Positions 17,289 through 26,305 of a DNA stretch of 64,000 bases are shown here, piece by piece. Positions within the stretch are counted from its first letter, which is position 1, and the number at the start of each line of letters is the position of its first letter. Location of the stretch: NCBI RefSeq assembly GCF_007827955.1, contig NZ_VITR01000011.1, forward strand, positions 124,001 through 188,000. Reading direction: 5' to 3'. The stretch is from Nitrospirillum pindoramense (lineage in GTDB: Bacteria > Pseudomonadota > Alphaproteobacteria > Azospirillales > Azospirillaceae). The notes under the pieces were generated by a model that saw nothing but the letters and a program-made list of their open reading frames with translations, did no database searches and was not told the DNA's origin. Made by a program: the position numbers and the translations under genes.

Positions 17289-20200
17289 TCATGCGGACGG
17301 CTTCGGGGTTGGCACCTTGTCCGCGTCGCGCAGGACCACGTAAATGGCGGGGATGACCAGCACTGTCAGCAGGGTGGAGGAGGCGAGGCCGAACAGCAGG
17401 GATATCGCCAGCCCTTGGAAAATGGGGTCCAGCAGGATGGTCAGGGCGCCGATCATGGCGGACAGTGCCGTCAGCAGGATGGGCTTGAAGCGCACCGCCC
17501 CGGCCTGCAGCAGGATGGCGCGCAGGGGTTGGCCCGTTTCCGCCGCCCGCGCCGACCCGTGGCGGATGAAATCCACCAGCAGGATGGAATTGCGCACGAT
17601 GATGCCGGCCAGCGCGATGAAGCCGATCATCGAGGTGGCGGTGAAGGGCGCGCCGAACAGCCAATGCCCCAGCACGATGCCGATCAGGGTCAGGGGGATG
17701 GGCGTCAGGATGACCAGCGGCAGGCGGAAGCTGCCGAACTGCGCCACCACCAAAATATAGATGCCCAGGATGGCCACGCCAAAGGCCGCCCCCATGTCGC
17801 GGAAGGTGACGTAGGTGATCTCCCACTCCCCATCCCACAGCAGGGTGGGCTTGGACTCGTCGGTCGGCTGGCCGTGGAAGGCGATGGCGGGCGGGGGCAG
17901 CGCGCCCCAGTCGGCGGCGCGGATGGCGTCGTCCACGGCGAAGATGCCGTAGATCGGCGCCTCGAACGCCCCGGCCAGTTCCGCCGTGACCATGTCCGCG
18001 TAATGGCCGTCGCGGCGGTACAGGGCGGGCGACCCGGCCTCGGTCTCCACATGGATCACCTGGTCCAGCGCCACGACGCCCGCGGCACCCGCATGCCGGG
18101 TCGCCGCAATGGGGGTGGCCAGCAGTCGCGCCGTCCAGGCGCGGTCGGCCTTGGGCAGGGCGACCACCAGTTCCTGGGGCCGCCGCTCATCCCCCCGGCG
18201 GACATAGCCCAGGGGCATGCCGCCCAGCAGGTGGCGCAGGCTGTCGCGCACGCCCGCCTCATCGACGCCGTAATAGTCCAGCTTGTCGCGGTCGATGACC
18301 ACATGCAGACGCGGCTGGGGCTTGCCATAGGAATCGTCGATGTCGACGATATAGGGCACCTGGGCGAACAGGCCCTTCACCTTTTCCGCCACCGCCCGCC
18401 GGGTGGCGGCATCGGGGCCATAGATTTCCGCCAGCAGGGTGGCCATGACCGGCGGCCCGGGCGGCACCTCCACCACCTTGGCGACGGCGCCGGCGGGCAG
18501 GGCTAGGCCCGCCAGCCGCCGCCGGAGTTCCAGGGCGATGGCGTGGCTGCTGCGCGCCCGGTCGCCCTTGGGCGCCAAGTTCACCTGCAGCTCGCCCAGT
18601 TCGGGCGCCTGGCGCAGGTAATAGTGGCGGACCAGGCCGTTGAAGTTGAAGGGGGCCGCCGTACCGGCATAGATCTGCTGCGACCGCACCTCGGGCAGGC
18701 CGCCCGCCACGGTGGCGATGGCTTGCAGGCTGCGCTCCGTGTCTTCCAGCGTGGCGCCCCGGGGCAGGTCCAGCACCACGTCCAGTTCCGACTTGTTGTC
18801 GAAGGGCAGCAGCTTGACCGTCACGCCCTTGGTGGCGAACAGGCCGCATGCCAGCACCGTGGCCACGCCCACGGCGGCCAGGAAGAAGCCGGCCCGCCGC
18901 CGGCTGGCGACCACGGGTGCGGCCAGGCGCAGGTACATCCGGCCCAGCTCCCCGCCATCGGCGTGATCGCCGTGGGCGTGCCCATCCTCCCCCTTGCCCC
19001 GGCGCCAGCGCGCCAGGCGCAGCATCAGCCAGGGGGCGATGACCATGGCGACGAAGAAGGAAAACACCATGGCGGCGGAGGCGTTGGCCGGAATGGGCGC
19101 CATGTAGGGCCCCATGAGGCCGGAGACGAACAGCATGGGCAGCAGGGCCGTCACCACCGTCAGGGTGGCGACGATGGTGGGGTTGCCCACCTCCGCCACC
19201 GCGTCGATGGTGGCCCGCACCCGGTCACGGCCGTCGCGCATGGCCCAGTGGCGGGCGATGTTCTCCACCACCACGATGGCATCGTCCACCAGGATGCCGA
19301 TGGCGAAGATCAGGGCGAACAGGCTGACGCGGTTGATGGTGTAGCCCATCAGTTCCGCCGCGAAGAGGGTCAGCAGGATGGTCACGGGGATCACGACCAG
19401 CGTCACCACCGCCTCGCGCCAGCCGATGGCCAGGCGGATCAGCACGACGATGGACAATGTGGCGATGCCCAGGTGCAGCAGCAGCTCGTTGGCCTTCTCG
19501 TTGGCCGTCTCGCCATAGTCGCGGGTGATGCGCACGGTCACGTCATCGGGGATCAGGCGGCCCTTCAGCTGTTCCACCCGCTCCAGGATGGCCTGGGACA
19601 CCACCACCGCGTTGGCGCCGGCGCGCTTGGCCAGGGCCAGGGTGACGGCCGGGGTCTGCTGCCAGGCGCCATCCGATGCGCCATTGGGGGCGCCATTGGG
19701 GTCCGCCGCCCGCGACAGGTCCCAGACGCGATGCTCCGTGTCTGCCGGGCCCACCACCACGCGGGCGACGTCGCGCACATAGATGGGTCGGCCGTCGCGG
19801 GTGGTCAGCAGCAGCTGGCCGATGTCGGGCACGCCCACCAGGCTGTGCCCGGTCACGACGTCACGCTGCACGCCCGCATCCCGCACGGCACCCGCCAGGC
19901 CGCTGCCGTTGGCGGCGCGCAGGCGGGCCGCCAGTTCCTCCAGGGTGACATGGTTTTGCGCCAGACGGTCCAGGTCCGGCTCCACCCGTACTTGTCCGGG
20001 CACCCCGCCGGCCAGGTAGGTCAGGCCAATGTCATCCACCTTCACCAGTTCCAGGCGCAGCTTCTCCGCCAGGTCATACAGCGCCGCGTCGTTCCAGCGG
20101 CTGGCCCCGCGGCTGGCCCAGTGGGCGGCCGGGTCCGGCTTGGGCGTCAGGGTCAGGGTGACGATGGCCACGTCGTTGATGCCGTGCTTCACGATCAGCG

Positions 20201-20606
20201 GCTCCGGCGTGCCCACCGGCAGCCGGTCATAGTTGCCGCGGATGCGCTCATGCACGCGCAGCACGGCGTCATCCTCGCTGGTGCCGACCTTGAAGCGGGC
20301 GGTGACCATGACCTGGTCGTCGCGTGTCTGGCTGTAGACGTGCTCCACCCCGTTGATGCCCTTGACGATGGCCTCTAGCGGCAGGGTCAAATGCTCCGCC
20401 GCGTCCTGGGCGCGCAGGCCGTCGGCGTCGACGATGACATCCACCATGGGCACGCTGATCTGCGGCTCCTCCTCCCGGGGGATGGTCAGCAGCGCCAGCA
20501 GGCCGACCGCCAGCGCCGCCAGCAGGAACAGGGGCGTCAGCGGTGAATGCAGGGTTGCCCGGGTCAGGCGGCCGGAAAGGCCCAACGGAATGGCGTCACC
20601 CGTCAT
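17289..20606 (-). CDS. RND efflux permease of the sulfide module
   Basis: 1105 residues with the duplicated RND fold: an N-terminal helix (PLFLLAALAVGLLALLTIPR), a large periplasmic loop, helices 2-6, a second loop and helices 8-12. The proton-relay acidic pair lies in FAIGILVDDAIVVVENIARH. The EEEPQISVPMVDV signature after helix 1 belongs to a subclass of hydrophobe/amphiphile RND permeases. The start overlaps the adaptor stop by 4 bp. Gene order is sqrR, rhodanese, adaptor, permease, and the matching outer-membrane factor is encoded on the other side of the SqrR operator (24196). The substrate is unknown; a sulfur species or thiol conjugate is suggested only by context. Confidence 0.93.
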   Translation of the reverse strand: MTGDAIPLGLSGRLTRATLHSPLTPLFLLAALAVGLLALLTIPREEEPQISVPMVDVIVDADGLRAQDAAEHLTLPLEAIVKGINGVEHVYSQTRDDQVMVTARFKVGTSEDDAVLRVHERIRGNYDRLPVGTPEPLIVKHGINDVAIVTLTLTPKPDPAAHWASRGASRWNDAALYDLAEKLRLELVKVDDIGLTYLAGGVPGQVRVEPDLDRLAQNHVTLEELAARLRAANGSGLAGAVRDAGVQRDVVTGHSLVGVPDIGQLLLTTRDGRPIYVRDVARVVVGPADTEHRVWDLSRAADPNGAPNGASDGAWQQTPAVTLALAKRAGANAVVVSQAILERVEQLKGRLIPDDVTVRITRDYGETANEKANELLLHLGIATLSIVVLIRLAIGWREAVVTLVVIPVTILLTLFAAELMGYTINRVSLFALIFAIGILVDDAIVVVENIARHWAMRDGRDRVRATIDAVAEVGNPTIVATLTVVTALLPMLFVSGLMGPYMAPIPANASAAMVFSFFVAMVIAPWLMLRLARWRRGKGEDGHAHGDHADGGELGRMYLRLAAPVVASRRRAGFFLAAVGVATVLACGLFATKGVTVKLLPFDNKSELDVVLDLPRGATLEDTERSLQAIATVAGGLPEVRSQQIYAGTAAPFNFNGLVRHYYLRQAPELGELQVNLAPKGDRARSSHAIALELRRRLAGLALPAGAVAKVVEVPPGPPVMATLLAEIYGPDAATRRAVAEKVKGLFAQVPYIVDIDDSYGKPQPRLHVVIDRDKLDYYGVDEAGVRDSLRHLLGGMPLGYVRRGDERRPQELVVALPKADRAWTARLLATPIAATRHAGAAGVVALDQVIHVETEAGSPALYRRDGHYADMVTAELAGAFEAPIYGIFAVDDAIRAADWGALPPPAIAFHGQPTDESKPTLLWDGEWEITYVTFRDMGAAFGVAILGIYILVVAQFGSFRLPLVILTPIPLTLIGIVLGHWLFGAPFTATSMIGFIALAGIIVRNSILLVDFIRHGSARAAETGQPLRAILLQAGAVRFKPILLTALSAMIGALTILLDPIFQGLAISLLFGLASSTLLTVLVIPAIYVVLRDADKVPTPKPSA

Positions 20607-21631
20607 GGCTTCACCACCACGTCGCCGGCATGCAGGCCGGACAGCACCTCGACCAGCGCCATTTGGCCCGCCGTTGCGGGATGAAGCGCGCCGCGCTGCA
20701 CCGGCACCTCGCTGACATGCCCCCCGCCATCGCGCAGGTGGGCGTAATCCATACCGAAGCGGGTGATGAGATAGTCGGCGGGAAGCAGGATGCCTTGGCG
20801 GTGTCCGTCCGGCACCCAGGCGCGCACCCGTCCGCCGATGAGAGCGCCCGCCAGGCCGGGGGCGGCGGCGTCGATCACCACGGCCCCGTCCTCGACCCGG
20901 GGATAAACCAGGCTGACGGTGGCGGTGAGCGGGCCGGTGGTGGCGATATCGTCCACGCGAACCACGTCCCCGGCCTTCAGGGGGATGCCGGCGCTTTGGG
21001 GTAGCCGCAGGCGGACGACCGCCGGATCGGTGGCGACCTGGGCCAGCGCCTCGCCGGCCATCATCTCCGTGCCGGTGGCAACCGCGATGTGCACGACCCG
21101 GCCCGCCGTGGGGGCCAGCACCTGGGTCTCGGTTACACGCTGGGTCAGAACCCCCCGTTCGGCTTCCGCCGCGCGCAGGGCCTCGGCAGCGGCGGAGGCC
21201 GCCGTCTGCAGGGCTTCGAGCTGGGCTTGGCTGGTGACCCCTTGTCCGACCAGCGGCTGGTTGCGCGCCACGTCCTGGCGGGCCTGCGCCAGCCGGGCCT
21301 TCGCCTCCTCTACCCGCGCGTCGGCGCCGGTCTTCTGCGCCAGCAGCTTGGCGTCCTTCAGGACGGCCAGCACTTGGCCCGCGGTGACCGTGTCCCCTTC
21401 CCGGACCAGAAGGCTGGCTACCGTGCCGCCGCTCCGGACCCGGGCCGGGACGGTCTTCGTGCCTTCGATGGTCGCGGCGACCGGCCTCTGGTCCACGATG
21501 GTGGTCAGCGCCACGGTCAGGGGGGCATCGCCGTGAAGGGCGGTTTCCGCGGCCATGGCCGTGGCGGACACCGCCGCGCAGGCCAGGGCAAGGGCCAGGG
21601 GAGCGATGGCCAAGGTGAGGGGCGCGCGCAT
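20603..21631 (-). CDS. RND efflux periplasmic adaptor
   Basis: 342 residues from the ATG at 21631 (AAGGACGG upstream). A longer frame to 21889 overlaps the rhodanese gene and has no signal peptide at its N terminus. A signal peptide ends near AMA-AET. The lipoyl half-motifs (VRSGGTVASLLVREGDTVTA and VLAPTAGRVVHIAVATGTEM) flank an alpha-helical hairpin rich in Ala/Gln/Arg (about residues 110-180). A beta-barrel and membrane-proximal domain follow. It joins the inner-membrane permease encoded directly downstream (4-bp overlap) to an outer-membrane factor. The hairpin is short, as in CusB/MexA-type adaptors. Confidence 0.9.
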   Translation of the reverse strand: MRAPLTLAIAPLALALACAAVSATAMAAETALHGDAPLTVALTTIVDQRPVAATIEGTKTVPARVRSGGTVASLLVREGDTVTAGQVLAVLKDAKLLAQKTGADARVEEAKARLAQARQDVARNQPLVGQGVTSQAQLEALQTAASAAAEALRAAEAERGVLTQRVTETQVLAPTAGRVVHIAVATGTEMMAGEALAQVATDPAVVRLRLPQSAGIPLKAGDVVRVDDIATTGPLTATVSLVYPRVEDGAVVIDAAAPGLAGALIGGRVRAWVPDGHRQGILLPADYLITRFGMDYAHLRDGGGHVSEVPVQRGALHPATAGQMALVEVLSGLHAGDVVVKP

Positions 21632-21662
21632 GGGGCCGTCCTTCGGGATTGGTGTGGAACGG

Positions 21663-21986
21663 TCAGCGCGTGGTGGGCAGGCCGGCAGCCTTCCAGGCCA
21701 TGATGCCGCCCTCGACATGGCCGCAGCACGGCACGCCAACCGCGCGGCACTTGGCCATGGCGGTGGCGGACCGCTTGCCGGAGCCGCAGTGCAGGATGAC
21801 GGCGGGCCCGCCCTGGGGCAGGGCGTCGGGGGTGAAGCTGGACAGCGGATGCAGTGCGGCGCCCGGAATGCGCTCAAGGGCGTGTTCACCCGCCTCGCGG
21901 ACGTCGATCAGGATGGCGTGGCCATCCCGGACCAGGCCGTGGGCGGTGACGGGGTCAAGGTCAAGATAGGCGTCGCGGGCGATCAT
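21663..21986 (-). CDS. Single-domain rhodanese (sulfurtransferase)
   Basis: 107 residues forming one rhodanese domain: AILIDVREAGEHALERIPGA (the 'DVRE..E...G.I.GA' substrate-side motif), then the active-site loop ILHCGSGKRS with the persulfide-forming Cys, and the closing VEGGIMAWKAAGLP. No signal peptide, so cytoplasmic. It probably moves sulfane sulfur produced by sulfide oxidation to thiol acceptors. It lies 37 bp after the SqrR-type gene and 31 bp before the adaptor gene on the same strand, so it should be expressed under persulfide stress. Confidence 0.92.
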   Translation of the reverse strand: MIARDAYLDLDPVTAHGLVRDGHAILIDVREAGEHALERIPGAALHPLSSFTPDALPQGGPAVILHCGSGKRSATAMAKCRAVGVPCCGHVEGGIMAWKAAGLPTTR

Positions 21987-22022
21987 GACGGGGGTTCCTG
22001 AAGAAGCGCGCCCGCCCAGGAA

Positions 22023-22355
22023 TCAATCAGGCCGGGGCGGCTCACACGCGGGGTTGGGGGGACAGTAGTGGCGGTACAGCACCTCCAGCACCTGGCGGGC
22101 AGGTTCGCTGGTGATGGAATACCAAATGGTCTGTCCGTCGCGGCGGGCGCCCACCAGCCCCTCGCGCCGCAAAAGCGCCAGGTGCTGGGACACCGTGGAA
22201 TCCCGGATGCCGAGAAAGTCCGCCAACTCACCCACCGACCGTTCCCCGCCCACCAACTGGCAGACGATGAGCAGGCGCGTGCGGTGGGCCAGCGACTTCA
22301 GCAACTCGGCGGCCTGTTCCGCCGCTTCGGACATCAACTGGGCGTCTAAGGTCAT
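22023..22355 (-). CDS. ArsR-family persulfide sensor, SqrR/BigR type
   Basis: 110 residues from the ATG at 22355 (AGGAA upstream; the longer frame to 22421 adds residues foreign to the family). Winged helix-turn-helix with LADFLGIRDSTVSQHLALLR as recognition region. It keeps two cysteines, Cys32 (LLIVCQLVGGE) and Cys98 (RHYCPPN), 66 residues apart. This is the same spacing as Cys41/Cys107 of Rhodobacter SqrR, which form a tetrasulfide link on exposure to persulfides and release DNA. The perfect ATTC-N8-GAAT operator lies about 108 bp upstream of its start. It should repress both itself with the rhodanese/RND genes and the divergent SQR operon. Confidence 0.92.
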   Translation of the reverse strand: MTLDAQLMSEAAEQAAELLKSLAHRTRLLIVCQLVGGERSVGELADFLGIRDSTVSQHLALLRREGLVGARRDGQTIWYSITSEPARQVLEVLYRHYCPPNPACEPPRPD

Positions 22356-22459
22356 CGGGGTGTTCCTGGTGACGAATGGGCCTGGGGCCTTCTGCTTGCC
22401 AGAGGGCGCCCCCCGAGGCAATGACCGGACGCCTGAACCTATAAATCTTCGTAGTTGCG

Positions 22460-22481
22460 TATATTCGATAACGCGAATATA
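22460..22481. promoter_or_regulatory. SqrR/BigR operator
   Basis: A perfect inverted repeat with 8-bp arms, TATATTCG (22460-22467) and CGAATATA (22474-22481), around ATAACG. Its core ATTC-N8-GAAT (22463-22478) is the published SqrR recognition pattern. It is placed between the divergent sqrR-type gene and SQR and is probably shared by both promoters. Confidence 0.85.
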
Positions 22482-22670
22482 ACCACCCCATCAGCGTTCG
22501 GCAAGGGCCTTCGAACGCCGCCGTCGATCCAGGTTGCGCCAGGTCATTGCCCGGATACGCGCGGTGGCGCTGCTGGGCGGTACCTCGACGGTGCCAGCAT
22601 GAACGACATCAGGCCGTCCCCCATTGATCCGGCGCAGGCGTCGCCAGGGGGGTATCGGGAGGAAGGATGT

Positions 22671-23948
22671 ATGGCGAACATCGTGATCATGGGCGCGGGC
22701 CTCAGCGGTACGCTGATGGCCTATGAGGTCGCCCAGGAACTGCGCGCGGAGGACAGGGTGACCCTGGTGGGCCAGGGGCGGCATTATCACTTCGTGCCAT
22801 CGAACCCCTGGGTGGCCGTGGGGTGGCGCGACCGCGCCGATATCGAGGTCGACCTGCAGCCTGTCATGGCGCAGAAGAAGATCGGGTTCGAGACGGCCGG
22901 GGTCCGTCGCGTCCATCCGGCCGAGAACCGGGTTGAGTTGGAGGATGGCCGGTCGTTGTCCTACGACTATCTGATCGTCGCTACCGGGCCCGACTTGGCC
23001 TTCGATGAAATCCCCGGTTTCGGTCCCGAGCACCACACGCAATCCATCTGCCAGGTCAGCCACGCCCAGCAGGCGTATGCCGCCTTCGACCGCTTCTGTG
23101 AAAAGCCGGGGCCCGTCGTCGTTGGCGCGGCGCAGGGCGCCTCCTGCTTCGGCCCGGCCTATGAATTCGCCATGCTGGTGGACACCGAACTGCGCCGCCG
23201 CGGTCTGCGCGATCGGGTACCCATGACCTTCGTGACGTCGGAACCCTATATCGGTCATCTGGGTCTGGACGGTGTGGGTGACACCAAGAGCACGCTGGAA
23301 CACGAACTGCGCCAGCGGCACATCAAGTGGATCACCAGCGCCCGGGTGACCGGGGTCGGCCCCGACACCCTGACGGTGGAAGAGGTGGGGCCGTGCGGCG
23401 CGGTCGTCGCCACCCATACCCTGCCCCATGCCTATTCCATGCTGCTGCCGGCCTTTCGCGGTGTGGGGGCGGTTCGCGGGCTGGAGGGGCTGGTCAATCC
23501 CCGCGGCTTCGTCCTCACCGACGAATTCCAGCGCAATCCCGCGTTTCCCAACGTCTTCGCCGTCGGCGTCTGTGTCGCCATCCCGCCCATCGGGCCGACG
23601 CCCGTGCCGGTGGGCGTGCCCAAGACGGGTTTCATGATCGAATCCATGGTGACGGCGACGGCGCACAACATCGGCGCCTTGCTGCGGGGCGAGGCGGTGC
23701 GGTGGAAGCCGACACTGCATGCCATTTGCCTGGCCGATTTCGGCGATCGCGGCGTCGCCTTCGTGGCTCAGCCACAAATCCCCCCACGCAACGTCAACTG
23801 GTCCTCCGAAGGCAAATGGGTGCACGTGGCCAAGGTCGCCTTCGAGAAATACTTCATCGGCAAGGTCCGCCGCGGCACCAGCGAGCCTTTCTTCGAACGC
23901 TTCGTTTTGAACCGGCTGAACATCCACAAGATGAAGCCGGCTGAGTAA
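22671..23948 (+). CDS. sqr: Sulfide:quinone oxidoreductase, type I
   Basis: 425 residues from the ATG at 22671 (GGAGGAAGG upstream; an in-frame extension to 22455 has no family counterpart and runs into the operator). FAD-binding Rossmann motif at the N terminus (VIMGAGLSGTLMAYEVAQEL), YDYLIVATGP in the middle, and PVPVGVPKTGFMIESMV in the C-terminal half. The three catalytic cysteines are Cys127 (SICQVSHA), Cys159 (QGASCFGPAYEF) and Cys353 (HAICLADFGDRG), exactly the numbers known for Rhodobacter capsulatus SQR. It oxidises sulfide to polysulfide/persulfide at the membrane and passes electrons to quinone. It is the first gene of an operon that also supplies a cytochrome bd quinol oxidase. 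Confidence 0.95.
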   Translation: MANIVIMGAGLSGTLMAYEVAQELRAEDRVTLVGQGRHYHFVPSNPWVAVGWRDRADIEVDLQPVMAQKKIGFETAGVRRVHPAENRVELEDGRSLSYDYLIVATGPDLAFDEIPGFGPEHHTQSICQVSHAQQAYAAFDRFCEKPGPVVVGAAQGASCFGPAYEFAMLVDTELRRRGLRDRVPMTFVTSEPYIGHLGLDGVGDTKSTLEHELRQRHIKWITSARVTGVGPDTLTVEEVGPCGAVVATHTLPHAYSMLLPAFRGVGAVRGLEGLVNPRGFVLTDEFQRNPAFPNVFAVGVCVAIPPIGPTPVPVGVPKTGFMIESMVTATAHNIGALLRGEAVRWKPTLHAICLADFGDRGVAFVAQPQIPPRNVNWSSEGKWVHVAKVAFEKYFIGKVRRGTSEPFFERFVLNRLNIHKMKPAE

Positions 23949-23971
23949 CCCCTTTCCCAGGAGTGTCCCCC

Positions 23972-24175
23972 ATGAACATCGACCGCTCCATCCTCTCTTT
24001 CGCCGGCTTCATGGTGCTGCTCAGCCTCCTGCTGGGGTGGCTGGTCAGCCCCTATTGGCTGCTGCTGACGGCCTTCGTCGGCGCCAACCTGCTGCAGGCG
24101 GGTTTCACCGGCTTCTGTCCCGCCGCCTTGATCCTGAAGCGCCTGGGGGTCAAGCCCGGCTGCGCCTTCCACTGA
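23972..24175 (+). CDS. DUF2892 (YgaP-like transmembrane domain) protein
   Basis: 67 residues from the ATG at 23972 (CAGGAGTG upstream). It has the DUF2892 pattern: 'MNIDRSILSFAGFMVLLSLLL', a second helix (YWLLLTAFVGANLLQAG), then FTGFCPAALILKRLGVKPGC. In E. coli YgaP this membrane hairpin is fused to a rhodanese domain; here the rhodanese is separate (21663). Two cysteines (FCPA and PGCAF) could carry sulfane sulfur. It lies 23 bp after SQR and 20 bp before the outer-membrane factor. Confidence 0.8.
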   Translation: MNIDRSILSFAGFMVLLSLLLGWLVSPYWLLLTAFVGANLLQAGFTGFCPAALILKRLGVKPGCAFH

Positions 24176-24195
24176 GCCGTCGGGAGGGAAACCCC

Positions 24196-25674
24196 ATGCG
24201 CTCCGCCGCCCGCCGATCCCTTCTGATCCCCGGCCTTTGCTTGGTCCTGGCGGGCTGCGCGGTCGGGCCTGACTTCCGCCAGCCGGACGCCCCCGCCACG
24301 ACCGCCTACACCCCGTCGCCCGCGCCGGTCCCCGCCAAGCCGGGTGCGGCGGTGGGGATGGCGTGGTGGCGCGGTTTCGGATCACCCACCCTGGATGCCA
24401 TCATCGACAAGGCGGCTAGTGACAACCTGACACTGGTGGCGGCGAAGGCCCGGCTGCGGGGCGTGCAGGAAATGGCGAACGCGTCGGCCGGGCGTTTCTG
24501 GCCCCAGGTTGACCTGGAGGGCGGCGTCGCCCGCAAGCGCGTCAACTTGGTCACCTTCGGCATGCAGGGACACTCCCCCATCTTCTACCTCTATTCGGTG
24601 GGGGCGACCATCAGCTACAGCCTGGACCTGTTCGGCGGCGACCGCCGGCAGGTGGAGGCGGATGACGCCAAGGCAGAGGCGGCGGCATACCGCACCGCCG
24701 CCGCCTACGTCATGGTGACGGGCAACACGGCGGTGCAGGCCGTCACCCTCGCCGCCGCGTCCGACGCCGCCCAGGCGACCGCCGCCGCGATTGATGCCGA
24801 CCGCGAGGCGCTGGCGGCGGCGCGGGCCGGGCTTGCGGCCGGCGCCTTGCCCGGGACGGCGGTGACCGCCGCCGAGGCCCGCCTGGCGCAGGACGAGGCG
24901 CTGCTGCCCGATTTGCGGCAACGCGCGGCGGCCGCCCAGAACGCCTTGGCGGTGCTGGCCGGCGTGGCGCCGGCCGACTGGCGGTCCCCGCCGCTCAGCC
25001 TGGCGGACTTGGCGGCGCCGGCGAACCTGCCGCTCAGCCTGCCGTCCCAACTGGTGCGGCAGCGGCCCGACATCATGGCGGCGGAGGCGGACCTTCATGC
25101 CGCCAGCGCCGCCGTGGGCGTGGCCACCGCTAACATGTTCCCCCGCCTGCAACTGACCGCCGGCCTGGAGCAGGCGGCCGCCAGCACGGCCCTGTTCTGG
25201 AGCAGCGATTCCACCCAGGGCGGCGTGGCGGCGGGTGTGGTCGCGCCCCTGTTCCATGGCGGCGCCCTGAACGCCGCGCGCCATGCCGCCCAGGCCGATT
25301 ATGAGGCCAGCACCGCCGATTATCGCCAGACGGTGCTGACCGCGTTCCAGCAGGTGGGCGACATCCTCATGGCGCTCAGCCACGACGGCGACGCCCTGGC
25401 CAGCGCTGAGCACGCCCTGGCGGCGGCGGCGGAGCAGCGCAACAGGATGCGGGCCGCCTTCGACCGGGGCGCCGTCAACCGCTTGGCGCTGCTGGCGGCG
25501 GAGCGGGACTGGAACCTGGCCGGCGCCCAGCGCGCCACCGTCCTGGGCCGCCGGTGGGCCGATGTGATCGGCCTGTACGTGGCCATGGGCGGCGATTGGC
25601 GGCACTGGGCCACCCAGGAGGCCACCCAGGCCGGTGACACCGCCGCGCCCACACCGCATACCTCTTTGAATTGA
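24196..25674 (+). CDS. RND outer-membrane factor lipoprotein (NodT/OprM family)
   Basis: 492 residues from the ATG at 24196 (GGGAGGG upstream). The lipobox LAGC gives an N-terminal lipidated cysteine, followed by CAVGPDFRQPDAPATTAY, the classic start of NodT/OprM proteins. Two repeated outer-membrane efflux domains follow (about 60-260 and 280-470), with long Ala/Gln-rich helices and the second-repeat motif LVRQRPDIMAAEADLHAAS. It most likely completes the tripartite pump of the adaptor (20603) and permease (17289), whose operon diverges from the same operator. It lies in the SQR operon. Confidence 0.93.
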   Translation: MRSAARRSLLIPGLCLVLAGCAVGPDFRQPDAPATTAYTPSPAPVPAKPGAAVGMAWWRGFGSPTLDAIIDKAASDNLTLVAAKARLRGVQEMANASAGRFWPQVDLEGGVARKRVNLVTFGMQGHSPIFYLYSVGATISYSLDLFGGDRRQVEADDAKAEAAAYRTAAAYVMVTGNTAVQAVTLAAASDAAQATAAAIDADREALAAARAGLAAGALPGTAVTAAEARLAQDEALLPDLRQRAAAAQNALAVLAGVAPADWRSPPLSLADLAAPANLPLSLPSQLVRQRPDIMAAEADLHAASAAVGVATANMFPRLQLTAGLEQAAASTALFWSSDSTQGGVAAGVVAPLFHGGALNAARHAAQADYEASTADYRQTVLTAFQQVGDILMALSHDGDALASAEHALAAAAEQRNRMRAAFDRGAVNRLALLAAERDWNLAGAQRATVLGRRWADVIGLYVAMGGDWRHWATQEATQAGDTAAPTPHTSLN

Positions 25675-25697
25675 TGGGACTTTGGGAGTGATAGACC

Positions 25698-26066
25698 ATG
25701 TATCATGACTGGCCCGACCTTACGGCCACCCTGACCGGCGCCATCCGCGAGCTGCGGGGCGGGTCGCCCGAGGTGATGAAGTCCTTCTCCGCCATGGCGC
25801 GGTCGGCGTTGGAAGCCCGTGCGCTGGACACCAAGACCAAGGAACTGATCGCGCTGGCCATCGCCGTCGCCACGCGGTGCGACGGCTGCGTCGGCTTCCA
25901 TGCCGAAGCGGCTCATCGCCAGGGCGCCAGCCGGGATGAGGTGCTGGAGACCATGGGCATGGCGATCTACATGGGCGCCGGCCCCTCGGTCATGTACGCG
26001 GCCCAGGCGCTGGAGGCGTTCGACCAGTTCGCCGGCCGGGCCGCGGCCAGCGATCCGGCAGCCTGA
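25698..26066 (+). CDS. AhpD-like/carboxymuconolactone decarboxylase family protein
   Basis: 122 residues with the AhpD-like helical fold. The redox motif CDGCVGFH (Cys-x-x-Cys followed by His) sits after KTKELIALAIAVATR, and the typical ASRDEVLETMGMAIYMGAGPS follows. Such proteins reduce peroxides or handle thiols through the CxxC pair. In a sulfide-oxidation operon a role in (poly)sulfide or organic hydroperoxide reduction is plausible but not shown. GGGAGTGATAGACC precedes the ATG. It lies between the outer-membrane factor and cydP. Confidence 0.85.
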   Translation: MYHDWPDLTATLTGAIRELRGGSPEVMKSFSAMARSALEARALDTKTKELIALAIAVATRCDGCVGFHAEAAHRQGASRDEVLETMGMAIYMGAGPSVMYAAQALEAFDQFAGRAAASDPAA

Positions 26067-26098
26067 CGGGCGCCGGTTCCAAAGGAAAGGAAAGACCC

Positions 26099-26305
26099 AT
26101 GGCCCGGCAAACGGCACCGGCCCCGCTGACGGGGCGGATATTGCTGAAGCGGGTGCTGATGTTCACCGCGCTCAAGCTGGCCTTGATGGTCGCGCTGTTC
26201 TTCCTGTTCTTCTCACCGCCGCATCGGCCGACGGTCACACCCAGCGCGGTGGGATCGGCATTGTTCGATCCTCCGCCGGCCACGCGCAAGGACGAGGGGC
26301 CATGA
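26099..26305 (+). CDS. cydP: Putative cytochrome bd small subunit CydP
   Basis: 68 residues: a single transmembrane helix (FTALKLALMVALFFLFFSPP) followed by the family-typical 'SPPHRPTVTP' and a short hydrophilic tail. Small proteins with this 'ALKL...FFSPPHRP' pattern occur directly before cydA in many Proteobacteria and are called CydP. The ribosome-binding site AAAGGAAAGG is good. Its TGA overlaps the cydA start (ATGATG at 26302), implying coupled translation. Confidence 0.75.
   Translation: MARQTAPAPLTGRILLKRVLMFTALKLALMVALFFLFFSPPHRPTVTPSAVGSALFDPPPATRKDEGP

Noticed and set aside
18543-20378. A 611-codon plus-strand frame opposite the RND permease
   Set aside because: Antisense artefact; rich in His/Gly/Gln with no family signature, while the opposite strand has intact RND motifs.
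22491-23927. A 478-codon minus-strand frame opposite SQR
   Set aside because: The plus-strand SQR has all catalytic cysteines, a good ribosome-binding site and operon context; the mirror frame has none.
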